From positions 4,774,001-4,838,000 of the forward strand of contig OU015569.1 of the NCBI GenBank assembly GCA_907165135.1: DNA of 64,000 nucleotides. The letters run 5' to 3'. This document shows positions 9,101-19,001 of this stretch, piece by piece. Position 1 is the first letter of the stretch. Each line of letters starts with the position of its first letter. Source of the stretch: Oikopleura dioica. Taxonomy: Eukaryota; Chordata; Appendicularia; Copelata; Oikopleuridae. The notes beneath the pieces are model-generated. The model ran no database searches, was not told the DNA's origin, and saw only the letters and a program-made list of their open reading frames with translations. The position numbers and the translations under genes are program-made.

Positions 9101-11295
9101 ATGAGCTCAAGAGAGCAAAATGGACATGCCCAGAGCTTGCCTCCAAAAAAGCGCGTTCTCGTCTCTTCCCAACAGGCCACGATCGCCGAGCGACAGCCAG
9201 AGAATAACATGACAGCGGTAGGTTAAACTATCAAACACACATGTCCTGAGCATGTCTATTCCGCTTTGCTTCGTTCGCATGCTCCTTGAAATTGCCGTTT
9301 TGTTAATTACTGATATGTTCTTCCTTGCTGGAAGGTTTTTTGATCGCTTGAATGAGAAACTTTGTTCTTGACTGTTGCTTAACGCGCCTGATTACAGTAT
9401 GTGTTGAATGTGACTGGCAGCATTTCAATTTTCAAAAGAAAGGAAGCGAACCACATTAATCAATCCGTGCAGATTTACTTTCAGACTCAGAAGATCACGC
9501 AGGTACCCGTGGTTGTGCGGACGCAATCGATGGCCACGCCGATCGTGATGGCCTCCTACCCTGTCCAGTCGACCAGCTGTATACCGACCATGTACATCCC
9601 TATGCCGATTCAAGGAAACCATCAGACCACCGTTCAATACGGTGCGGCTACGTATCAGACTGCCAGTCAACCAGTTGTTAAAGTACAGGTACTTCATTGC
9701 TGATCGATAATTTTATGCTTGCTTTGGATACTCCCCAGAAGTCGAGAAAATCTTACCTGGTTGATTTAAGACGGTGCAATACAGCCCGCAGAAACCTGTG
9801 GTAACGAATGGAATCACGCACGCAATCAAGATGGCTCCAAAACGTACGAACGCAGTTCCCGAAGCTCAGAAGACAGTGACTTACATCACGGGCCACAACA
9901 TAGGGCAGCGCGTGGAAGCGCCTAAACAACAAATCGTGATGGCGTCACCAAAGATGACAACCGGCTTTATCAGGGCGGTTCAACCCCCGCAGAACATTCA
10001 GCGCAGCATCAAACTCGGTAAGAGGGTTCCAAAAGAAAGCAACAGAGTTTCAGAGATCATAAACTTCTATCACGATTTTTAATTAGTTTCTGTTTCGAAT
10101 TTAACTATTTGATCTTGCTTCAAAGAAGCTTTTACATCAAATTACGACCTAGTCATAAGCTTACATAAAAGAATTCCAAGCGGAGCACTACTGTGTCAAA
10201 TATGTACGGTATTTTATACCTTATTTTAGATTCTGGAGCTTCTTGCGTTCCCGACGTAAAGATCGACACTCAGGCTCCGATAAAATGTAAGTAAGCGCGA
10301 AGAAGGTATTCGTCAAATCTTACTCGGGCGTTGGTCATACTTAATTTTTAGATTATCAGTTGAAGAAGCCAAATCAGAACTTTGTGCCTGTGCAACAGCC
10401 GGAAGTGTCGAACACGAGCTTGTCAATGCCGGAGTCGACAGATTGCTTCTTCAAAGGGAGCACGATCACGCTCGAGAATGGCGAGTGCAAGAAAATCGAG
10501 GATCTGAACCAAGATGACTTTGTCAAGGTGCGCCCTCGTCACTAAATCAATCTCTAGTTGCCTTTTCAGTGCGCGCAAGTGACGACGGACAAGAAACTCA
10601 TTCGAAGTGTGTTGACGGAAATGACAGAGATGAAGATGAAAAGCGCGATGGTTAGTCTCCACTTCCGTGTGCAGGTCACCGGACAAAATGTAAGTCCGCG
10701 TTTCTTTTCTTCAAAAATTTTGACTTTGTTCAGGTAATAGTGGAAGCGCCAACAAATTACCCATACTTTACAAAGGACGGTTGGGCCTCCGTCGATCCTT
10801 TAGCTACTGAACGCAGTTACAGACTTAAATGCAGGTACTGCTTCGTGCATTCGTTTTAGGTGCTTTATCGACCTGCTTTCAGAAAATTAGCGAAGGGAGA
10901 TGAGATCTTTTCCATCGAAAAAGAGTCCTCCGACGAGCAAGAAAGCCAGTTCATCCCCGTTTCCTCCTCTGTCTCTTCCAGCCAGCCCCAGAAAAAGAGC
11001 ATCATCGAAACAACATTTGGTAGTGGTGGAGCGTTCCGTCCAATTCACGAAAAACCAATGTCCGAATATCGCGCCAACTTCCCCACAATCACTTCTAATA
11101 CGCTGCAGAGTTGCAACTCGCACGCTCCACTCGAGCAAGACTGCAGCGAACGCAACTTCTTTCGAAACCGACTCGATAGCAGAGGGAAGAAACTGAGAAA
11201 GCGTAGAGCTTCTGATTCTGATGTAAGTTTAGCTGGCGGCGTTTATTCGTAACGCTCTTTAGATCCGGAGAGAACGTCGTAGCGAAAGTAGATAG
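9101..11295 (+). CDS. ATXN1-like: Ataxin-1-like protein with AXH domain
   Basis: Multi-exon gene. Exon 1 (9101-9217) encodes PPKKRVLVSS, a likely nuclear signal. The next exons are Gln/Thr/Val-rich and disordered (MYIPMPIQGNHQ...). From about 10438 the sequence CFFKGSTITLENGECKKIED starts an AXH domain: it continues through LNQDDFVK, a strand-rich middle (VSLHFRVQV), YPYFTKDGWASVDP and ends in LKCRKLAKGDEIFSI. The order F-KGS-I-L-NG-KK-EDL, the YPFF/GW block and the final C-KL-GD are hallmarks of the AXH fold, an RNA/protein-binding module of ataxin-1 and HBP1. The C-terminus has basic RGKKLRKRRAS; stop at 11293-11295. Introns include 10021-10229, 10529-10569, 10690-10733, 10847-10882 and 11222-11260 (approximate). 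Exon 2 may start at 9398 or 9485. HBP1 is the alternative, but no HMG box is seen. Confidence 0.8.
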
Positions 11296-11678
11296 CGGCG
11301 CCCTCTACAAATCAAAGTATTCGCTTTTGAAACTGCCACCGCGTGAAAAACCGACCGATCTTGCTCAGAAAAAAAACAAGGACAACAACAACAATCTCCA
11401 AAAAACCAACAACCGACATTTACATGAAGAAACAAAAGAAGCGACTGGACTGGTTCCGAAACAAGGCCCTGCTCAAGCAACAAGTAGTATCTGTGGACTT
11501 CGCTGATTTACTTTTAATCAATCTGAACGACGACTTTATATTCTGCTGTTTTTCACTTCGCTCAACCAAAAATATAGCTAATCGTTTTGCCAAGTGTACT
11601 CGTAAGCGGATAGACCTACGCAGACAAACAAGCTTCTCGCACGTTGCAAGTCGGTATGAGTTTATTTCAGTGTTTTAA
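11296..11678. other. 3' flank between convergent genes
   Basis: Presumed 3' UTRs of the AXH gene (plus) and Hint gene (minus). A plus frame through 11343-11678 is K/T-rich and has no supporting splice context; I see no gene. Confidence 0.5.
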
Positions 11679-12677
11679 TCACAATTCAATTCTGGCACCT
11701 TCCGCGTCTCGCGCTCGTTTCCACTCCTCGAAGAGCTCTTGCTCTTTTCGGCGAATCGCTTCGTGATCCTCTCTGTCGAACGCGTCGAAGAGCTTTTTGA
11801 CTTTTGTCTCGTCACTCAGTTGCACTTCGTCTTTGTCCAGAATCGCTGTCAAGTTAGCAAGCATTTTTTCCCCTTTGAGGAATGCGTTTCGGTGGTGATC
11901 AGCAGCATCAAACATAGAAGTCAGGAGTTCGTCCGCCTTCGATCCGACGTAGTCCAGCTGCGTCAGTACCTCATGCATCGTTTTGATCAGATGTTTGCCA
12001 ATTTCAGCCTAATTTATTATTTTTGAATTATTAAAAAGTCTCAGGCAAAATTTCTACCTGCTTTAGAGAGAGAACAGAAGCAGCAGTGCCACCAGCGAGG
12101 ATATTTGCGTTTTCAGTGATCGGCGCGGTCGGAAATTCCATCGTATCGCTTATTTTTTTGATTTCGAAGTCGCCATATTTCGTCTTCAATTTGTCACCGA
12201 TCTTCAACGACTAAAACCGTATACATAAAATGAACATAAGTAAAACTTACCTTGGTAGCTTTGAGTTTCGCTCCTCCAGAAACAGCGACGTAGACGAGAT
12301 GATCTGGCGTCAGTCGAATTTCCCAATCATCTTCTGCTTTCACGTGCTTCATATACGCAAGTTTTCTGTATGTTTTTTTATAGTTGCCAATTATCGTCGT
12401 GCATTCGTACTCGCCAGTTTTATCGTTGTATGAAAGAACTTCGTCCCCTCTGAAATTTTGTAAGTATAATATCGCCGAAAAATGTATCATCGGTAGCTCA
12501 ATGCAATTACCTTGTCAGCTCTTCGAAATCGATTAACTTGAAAAAGTTTCCACAGGCAATAGCATGCTCTATTGTCGAGAAAGAGAACGTCGATACATCA
12601 ATTCCTGGCAAACTTCTATCGCCGAAGCAATTTACAACGGACCAGGTAAGAAACAAACTCTTAGTGATCATGCTCAT
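11679..12677 (-). CDS. Secreted Hint-domain protein (hedgehog-autoprocessing type)
   Basis: Four exons on the minus strand (12677-12511, 12449-12251, 12210-12058, 12008-11679), frame closed by GT-AG introns of 38-61 bp, giving 282 residues. The start MSMITKSLFLTWSVV looks like a signal peptide. A Cys (ACGNFF) then leads into FEELTRGDEVLSYND, the strand that opens Hint domains after the catalytic Cys; RLTPDHLVYVA matches the conserved T-x-x-H block, SLKIGDKLKT the next strand, and AGGTAASVLS the final hedgehog-like block near the end of the Hog module. The remaining ~110 residues are helical. No hedgehog signalling domain precedes it. Hint domains self-cleave and may attach lipid; here the signature Cys and TxxH His are present. 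Could be a hedgehog-related or wart/ground-type protein. Confidence 0.75.
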
Positions 12678-12867
12678 TTTTGATTATTTTCTTGAAAGAA
12701 TCGAGCTCTTACGAAAATTCAAAATAGCAGATCAAATATTTTTCTGCCGTACTAGTCACATAAACATTTTCTATTTGCTCGAGGGGAGATTCTCCTTGGA
12801 GTTGAAACCAAGAAATACTTGCTGAGTGAAATATGTATTCAAAAATAAAATGGAAGAAGAAAAGTGG

Positions 12868-13025
12868 TCAGAAATGAGTGGCGAACATTCGCTGTAAATT
12901 GCCGAGCACGTCGTCATCTATCAAGCGCTTTTTGTAGACTCGTGAGTGGAATCCGCGGGTCTTAGTCTTTAGGTTCCATCAACTGTTTATTTCGAATGAA
13001 TAAAATTAATGTTTTTTGAACCATC
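12868..13025 (-). pseudogene. 3' part of tiny host gene split by the viral insertion
   Basis: Minus-strand exon ending with TGA at 12868-12870 reads TKTRGFHSRVYKKRLIDDD and on to the stop (about 12960-12868). Just upstream are 59 bp of putative intron and the 6-bp target duplication touching the left end of the element. The 5' exons of the same gene are at 60898-60987. Joined, the gene would code about 46 residues. I do not recognise the product. Confidence 0.55.
13020..13025. repeat. Target site duplication, left
   Basis: ACCATC immediately before the terminal AGTAGT; the identical hexamer follows the other end at 60892-60897. Six-base duplications are characteristic of Polinton/Maverick integration. 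Confidence 0.9.
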
Positions 13026-13342
13026 AGTAGTAATATACCTGAACGGGGTTTTGCCTCAGAAAATTCGCTGAAACATGCTCTGATTGGCTCATTCATATTG
13101 GCGGACTTATCGCTGATTGGCCAGAGGCAGGGGATAATCTTTTTAATCCTTCGCGCTGATTGGCCGATCTTGACACTAATCCCCAGTTGAACTTGACTAA
13201 TCCCCCTTTGAACTTGACTAATCCCCTGTTGAACTTGACTAATCCCCTGTTGAACTTGAACTTTGAACTTGTCACGTACGCAGATTTAATCACGTACGAT
13301 TTTGCCTTAGGTGTGTTCCTAAACCCCTAGAGACATGTCACG
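13026..13342 (+). repeat. Left terminal inverted repeat
   Basis: Matches the reverse complement of 60575-60891; the first ~125 bp are identical and the rest diverges modestly. Contains three inverted CCAAT boxes (TGATTGG at 13080, 13113, 13157) and a direct array of TTGAACTTGACTAATCCCC units at about 13169-13265. Confidence 0.95.
13169..13265 (+). repeat. Short tandem array inside left TIR
   Basis: Four to five units of about 20-21 bp with core TTGAACTTGACTAATCCCC; the right TIR holds a corresponding array with small base changes, so the array predates this insertion or is kept by gene conversion. Confidence 0.85.
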
Positions 13343-13430
13343 CGCTTGGAAGATTCTAGTTAAATTTCTTTTATTGCGTCATCGCCTGTATAAAATCGAT
13401 TGAAATGTCTTTTTCTGTACACAAGTCTTC

Positions 13431-13892
13431 ATGGCGAATTTTCTCAAAAAGATAAAAACTAATTTTCAGAAGATTCCAACAATGTCTAAAGAGAAGCGCG
13501 ATGAGGATTTCGAAATTGTCGAATCTATCGTAAAGAGAAAGAAACGAAAGCGATTCACCTTCATTTGCCGAAGTGATCAAGAACTAGAAGAAGCTGCCCG
13601 TTCGCTCGATTATGACAACGTTATTGAAAATTACGAACTCGAAACTCAAGCCGGCTACGATCTGGTGCAGTGCTTGGAGAATACGAATCATTGCAAAAAC
13701 TCGATTTGTTTAATACAGCAAGCTTTCTGTCAAGATATGATACATGAAGGTTATTTCACTTTTATTGAATCTGTTCCCAAGAGTAAAATACCTCGAATTT
13801 TTAAAGTGATTACACACCCTTTTCAACCTGCAATGTATTCTTGCGGAACAATGCTTGAAGATTATGTGTCGACTTCTTCTGAAGAAGATTGA
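13431..13892 (+). CDS. Viral left-end protein, unrecognised (153 aa)
   Basis: First gene inside the left terminal repeat, 89 bp from its edge, unspliced, start MANFLKKIKTNF at 13431. A KRKKRKRF basic tract at residues ~35-43 is a plausible nuclear signal; the C-terminus is Ser/Glu/Asp-rich (STSSEED). Six Cys residues are spread over the middle without a clear zinc pattern. Its place next to the terminal repeat, where Polinton accessory genes usually lie, suggests an early or host-interaction role, but that is only inference. Confidence 0.6.
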   Translation: MANFLKKIKTNFQKIPTMSKEKRDEDFEIVESIVKRKKRKRFTFICRSDQELEEAARSLDYDNVIENYELETQAGYDLVQCLENTNHCKNSICLIQQAFCQDMIHEGYFTFIESVPKSKIPRIFKVITHPFQPAMYSCGTMLEDYVSTSSEED

Positions 13893-14650
13893 AAACAAAA
13901 ACATTCCTTTTCTTTATCTTTATGCAATAAAAACAAACTTCTATCTTCAAAAATGATCTTTTTCTCTCGACCGCTGTCAGCTCGGTCGGTAAAGAATCCC
14001 GCTGGCAAATTGAGCATCTGAGTTCAAATTTCGCTCTCAGTATAAATTCTTCGGTGTGAAAAAAGGCGCTTATTGGCTACTCAATAGAGTATGCCATATC
14101 CTTCGTAAGACGGTTTCACGAGGGAAGAGATCAGAAAAGCCTAACAAACAACATATCGAACAATTGTTATTCAAATGCCAAAAAAATTTTTTATTAGAAT
14201 GCCCAATCGAAAGCCCGTCAAGGTTTCCAAGAATATCGAGTTTACAGAGCTGGATGAGAAAAGTTTTAATTGATCTTGATATCTTGATTAGATGATTAAT
14301 GAAATTAGCATAATTAAACTAATTGAGTAATTTCAAACATCTGCATTATGTCAAGCTGCACTTACAGCTGCTTCTACCTATTTAGCTAGAAATGAAGTCG
14401 CACAGAGTATCATTTTTTTCTTTCTAACATTTTTAGGTACTCAGACTTCAAAATGCAGTTTGTTCTTTTCATCTGCCAAAATATCATCCATTTGTACTGG
14501 CTTATGGTCTTTGCACATTTGACCATTTTCACTCTCATCTGTATATTTTTCTATTTCTTCATTAACATTCTGTGCATAATAATTTGAATATAATTTCATC
14601 AATCATCTAATCTAGACTTCAAACTCAATTAAAACTTTTAAAAGGTTCAA
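13893..14650. other. Accessory intergenic region with tRNA-like and inverted-repeat signals
   Basis: No gene firmly supported; a plus frame at 14056-14295 (79 codons) has no splice or homology support. The stretch holds a tRNA-like A/B-box pair (13975-14036) and a 48-bp inverted repeat (14259-14306 with 14592-14639). Confidence 0.4.
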
Positions 14651-15050
14651 ATGATCGACCACGAGTTTCGACTTCGTTCTAAACCAATCAAAATTGTACG
14701 AATGGGATAAGTGTCAAAATAAAAATTTTTCAGAAATACGACGTAGAACTTTTTAACATTTTTTTGGAACAGCAGCATGCTTACAACATCGATTGCGTTG
14801 ATCCTTTTGAAGAGAAAGACTACTCTGTTGTAAGAGGTGAGATTGATACACCTTTTAAAATACTCGAAAAGTAGTTGCCTGCGTTGACTGCGAAGTGACA
14901 ACTACAGTTCACCGGCTTGGCACAATGCAGGATCTTTTACGAAGGGTTCAATGCATCTACTGCAAGACTTTCCAACGAATAAAAGTGGTTGCAAGAGGAA
15001 ATTATCGACTTGACAACTATCTGACTCAACTACCGACTTTGATGTACTAA
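14651..15050 (+). CDS. Oncoid-like protein: LxCxE-like motif plus CxxC zinc site
   Basis: Three small exons: start MIDHEFRLRSKPIKI at 14651, GT-AG intron 14696-14733, second exon to about 14837, a 35-bp intron, last exon to TAA at 15048-15050; about 109 residues. The middle exon has NIDCVDPFEEKDY, an (I)xCx(D) variant of the retinoblastoma-binding LxCxE motif followed by acidic residues. The last exon has CVDC, then 20 residues, then CIYC: a paired CxxC zinc site. This order (LxCxE-like, acidic patch, zinc module) is that of small DNA-tumour-virus transforming proteins, and comparable 'Oncoid' genes are described in adintoviruses. Likely role: pushing host cells into S phase. The Leu and Glu of the motif are replaced by Ile and Asp, so binding is not assured. 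Confidence 0.6.
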
Positions 15051-15792
15051 CTGCCAATGTTCAAAACAAACTTCATTTTCGATTGAAAAATCAATTTTGT
15101 GGAAAACTTTCAATTGATCGGTATCGGTTATCCTTTACCGTGAAATTTTATTCGATATTTGCAGGGTAATATAAGCAGGGCCGGATTTGGTTTTTCCATT
15201 CAAAATGATTCAATAATTTGTTTGTTTTCTATATCGAAAAATGCTGCAAGAGTCTCACCGTAACCTGGAAGAAACGGCTGTGCAAAAATGAAACATTAAA
15301 ATTTCTGATAAATCTTACAAAATCAACGAGATAAAATGATTATCAATTAATTTGTTTCGAAAAATATTGAACGCAAGAGCTCATTTGTATATTTTTATTC
15401 ATTATCAAATGATTTCAAAAAGATTGCTAAAACATTTGAAATAATCGTATGCTTTTGTCATTAAAAATATAATTTGTTAACTTCTGTTATTTTACTGATT
15501 TCTTAATTCTTCTTTAAAATGCTACTCAAAGAAGATTACATGCTGTATTCCATTCGCAAAATGATAACATTATGATCTCCTAGAATACAGTCGATAGTGT
15601 TGAGAAATCTATTTTGAAAATAAACTTTTTTTAAATTCTAGAATACTATTGTGTTATTATTTACTTGCAAAAAACTTTGAACAAATAAATTGCAATTAAA
15701 CAAAGAAGACACAAAATTCAAATGTTTCTAGAACAATTTGAAGCTTGATTGTTTTTTTTGAAAGAAGAAATTCTATTGCAGCCGAAAAGGGG
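15051..15792. other. AT-rich non-coding stretch of the virus
   Basis: About 740 bp with very high A+T, many stops in all frames and no splice-supported exon. Possible regulatory or replication-related spacer; no specific motif recognised. Confidence 0.5.
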
Positions 15793-15824
15793 TTATACAG
15801 GCGCAAGAATTGTTCGCAGAGGAG

Positions 15825-16647
15825 TTAACCGAGGGATGGTTCTTCGGGAGCGACGGTCTGATCCATGTTCTCGCCAGACTCTTCGTCTTCTTGCCAGCCG
15901 GCGCCAGCCAAGCTGAAAGATTTTCCCGAACGAGTTCGGAAGTGCAGCTTGATCTGCTGGCTCTGGAGATCGTTCCAGAGGTTGTTCATTCGTTCGTTGC
16001 GCTGGGCGAATAGCCGCTCGCAAACTCGTCGGACCTCTTCTCTCTGGACAGGGGTCAGGTGGGCACTCAAGTGCGTGGCCAGAGAGATATTCTCTAGAAT
16101 TGAGTTTAGTGAAATGTTTTGAAGAACTAAGATTACCTCTGGGATCGTTCATGCTGATATCCTCTTCTCCAATCCAGAGAGGCAAGACAGCAGGGGTTTC
16201 GTCATGGTTACCCGCGGTGTTTCCCGGGTATCGGAGGTTAAAAGTTCGCTCTTCGAGCGAATCAGCCTCTCCGATGCTTTCGTTGAGGGGAGCGTTGTTC
16301 TCTAAATACAGTCGATTATAATTTGAAAAAAGGGTAAAATTCTTACCCGGTTGAGAGAACAAGTTTCGACGGGCCTGAGGCTCAGCCAAAGGGTCGACTT
16401 GCTCTTCAGCAGGTTGAGCTCCTTCCTGGCGCTGGTTTCGATTAGATCGAAGACCTAGAACCTTGCCCATTCCCTTTGAAACGGAAGAAAGCAAGTTCTT
16501 TCCAGTTCTTGCCAATTCTGGCTCTTCGAGCAAGTTTGTGAGGAATCCGTCGATGTCTTGACGGATTTGAACAAGTTGTTCAACGATTTCCTTTTGCTAA
16601 TAAAAAATTTTTTCTGCGTAACTTCACCTTTTTCTTACCTCGGCCAT
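15825..16647 (-). CDS. Viral protein, unrecognised (spliced, ~230 aa)
   Basis: Start codons MAE at 16647 are followed at once by a 43-bp intron, then QKEIVEQLVQIRQDIDGF. Further short introns lie at about 16346-16302 and 16135-16093. The N-terminal part is helical, the middle is Pro/Arg/Gln-rich and disordered, and the C-terminal exon (from SAHLTPVQREEVRRVCERL) is a charged helical segment ending in a Glu/Asp tail with stop at 15825. Only three residues before the first intron is unusual. Role unknown; a virion or regulatory protein are both possible. Confidence 0.55.
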
Positions 16648-16823
16648 TTTTCGAATTTGGTGTAGTTCCGAAAACTCCAAAGTGCGAACTGACAAAATGT
16701 GAAAAAATTTTTTTGAAAAATAGAGACATTCTAGAGATTTTTCACAACATTGATTTTTTTATTTTTTTTGTTTTTGAGTTTTCAGACAAAGAAGTAAACA
16801 ACATGAAATTTTGAATAACAGAT

Positions 16824-18260
16824 TCAAATGTTAAGTTTTTGGTCGAGCAATTCTTTGGTGATTGAACGACGTTTCTTGCAATTTTCTACAGTAAACCAAG
16901 CTAGAACGTATCGAATTTCGGCAAGAAGAAATCGTTTGTAGTCGATATTCATCACTGAGAATTTTTAAGATTTAAAGGTTTTCTTTCTTACTTTTCCAGT
17001 GTGGAAGAACTTTTGTTATATCATCAAGTTCCTCTTGCGTTCCAAAGTCATGAGGTGCGTAACCTACGTTGAAATCAGGTGGATTGTTTTCTTTGTTGTC
17101 GTAAATTGGTGTCGAAGCGTGAACAGAATTCTTCAATTCATATTCCAAGTCTGTTAAAAGAGGGGACATGATTGGAGAAGGGTCGTCTTCTGATCGAGTA
17201 AAGTCGAGATCGCTATCTGTCGCGCTAGTATCAAGCTGTTCGCTGTGATTTTCTTCTTTTGGTGAGTCGTTTTGTTCCGGTTCTTCTTCAGAAATTCCTA
17301 ATAAAAATGTTTGTTTTGGTCTTTGGCATAAAAATTACTATTCACGTTTTTGGCTCCTTTCAAGTCGAGTAATTTTAGTTCTTTGCTTTTGAAGTGTTCG
17401 AGGGCCTTTTAAATCTTCCTCGAGGTCCAAAATAGAACTCACGTGAAGAAGACGGTGGCCCAAAAGTACCTTCAGGGATTTTACCGGTAAATAGGGATGG
17501 CTCATTAGGTGGTGATGAAGGGATTCCAAAACGAAATTTCGGCTTTTCTTCGTCACTCGAGTTTTCCGTATTGTCGTTTAGTTTCAACTTTTTGATACTT
17601 TGGTCACCCATAGAATCAATATTTTCATTGATACGCCTTTTTTGATCGTCATTCAACACGACAGTTGATGGACATTTAATTAGCTTGGGTGCTTCGAGTG
17701 TACGCATTCTTAATAAATTGATTGTCAAAATTTTAGAGATATGGAAAATCAAGCTTGTTAATATAGTCATTTTCATTTTCGAAAGGTGTGACAAGTAAAG
17801 CTTTTTTGAGTTTTAACGCATTAATCTTGTAATCAATTTTCTCTAAATAATCGTTAAAATAGGACCTTGGAAAGACTCGAACTTGTTTCATATTTTCTCT
17901 GAGTCTAATGTATGATAAAGATTCTCGATACTCTAAAAGTTCTTGATATCCTAATTTCTCTACAGAAGGGGTGAATTCTTTAACAAGATTTTTAATATAA
18001 TTATCAATAAATTTTCGGGGATAATTGTTTTTGTTACGGCTCAAGTAATCTCTAACGATTGTTTCAATAAACAAATTATAAAAAAAGATTATTTTTGGGC
18101 AGCTAATATCAGACCAAAGCAGTTTATGCCAACGAAAATGGTCGATAAAGTTTCTATAAGTGACAGATTGAAGTGTCATCTCGATTTTATACTCATTTGT
18201 AGACAAGGATCGACGATATTCCAGCTCTCTTTTGACGATAACTTGATCGTTATTTCCAAC
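16824..18260 (-). CDS. Viral protein, unrecognised, multi-exon
   Basis: Minus-strand exons from about 18285 (after a TCTTACAG acceptor) to the stop at 16824. The first long exon (to 17733) is Tyr/Phe/Lys/Asn-rich and looks globular and helical (RNFIDHFRWHKLLWSDI). The middle (17794-17340) is Ser/Pro/Asp-rich; the next (17290-16991) is acidic with DNKENNPPDFN; the last exon (about 16950-16824) is KR-rich (NCKKRRSITKELL). Intron ends are typical short GT-AG. The 5' end is unclear: no in-frame ATG is seen before MTLQSVTYRNF at 18179. Function unknown. Confidence 0.45.
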
Positions 18261-18423
18261 TGATTGTGACGAATGCAAAGTTCTGCTCTGTAAGAAACGC
18301 CGCACAGAGAAGAGAAATAATCTCTTCACTATCCCTAACGTTTCTCAAAAGCAGAACTTTATTTCAAAGGGGTTTCGAAGAATTTTTCAAGGTTTCTAAA
18401 TCAAGTATGAAAGAGAAGCACGC

Positions 18424-18800
18424 TTACAAAATAAACCTGTTTGTAACACGCATCGAGGAATCCGTATGGCAGGCTTTCAAATAGGTCAACTCGGGAACAA
18501 CTGAAGGGTAAAGATGGAAAATTTGTTTTTAAATTAACCGTCATTAACCCTACCTTGAATCTCTGAGAATTTCACTTTTACTACGTTTTCCCAATCGTTA
18601 TTTTCATCGTTGAATTGCTTCTCAAAATAAAAGAAAACTTTACTAGCAGTGTTTGTGTTATGCTCTCCAAACACAAGCTCAAGTGCTTGATAGTTATCAC
18701 CATGTTGAGTTACTTTTACAAAAGGGTGATTTTTTCTAATTTGTCTTTTGTTGGAAGTTTTAAGAGTAAAAAACAAACACATTTGGTATTGTCGAGCCAA
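18424..18800 (-). CDS. Small viral protein, unrecognised
   Basis: Two exons joined by a GT-AG intron near 18555-18500. The first part (YQMCLFFTLKTSNKRQIRK) alternates hydrophobic and charged residues in a beta-rich pattern; the second exon ends at TAA 18424-18426. The start is uncertain: ATG at about 18782 or an upstream exon spliced at the AAATTTCAG near 18812. Confidence 0.4.
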
Positions 18801-19001
18801 AAGCTCTGAAATTTATACGTTCGATGTCGGATTACGATTGAGATTAGCGGGATTATTAGACAGTAATCAAGTGTCGAAACAATGACAAATTAATCGAAGT
18901 CTAATCGCAGGATGATATGCTTTCAATTGACATAAGAATCTTATCCGGATTTAAAATCGTATAAAGACAAAGATGTTTGTGGATACCTTTGCAAACAAAA
19001 A

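Noticed and set aside
13169-13265. CRISPR-like repeat array in the TIR
   Set aside because: Units are contiguous 20-bp repeats without spacers, occur in both terminal repeats, and the genome is eukaryotic.
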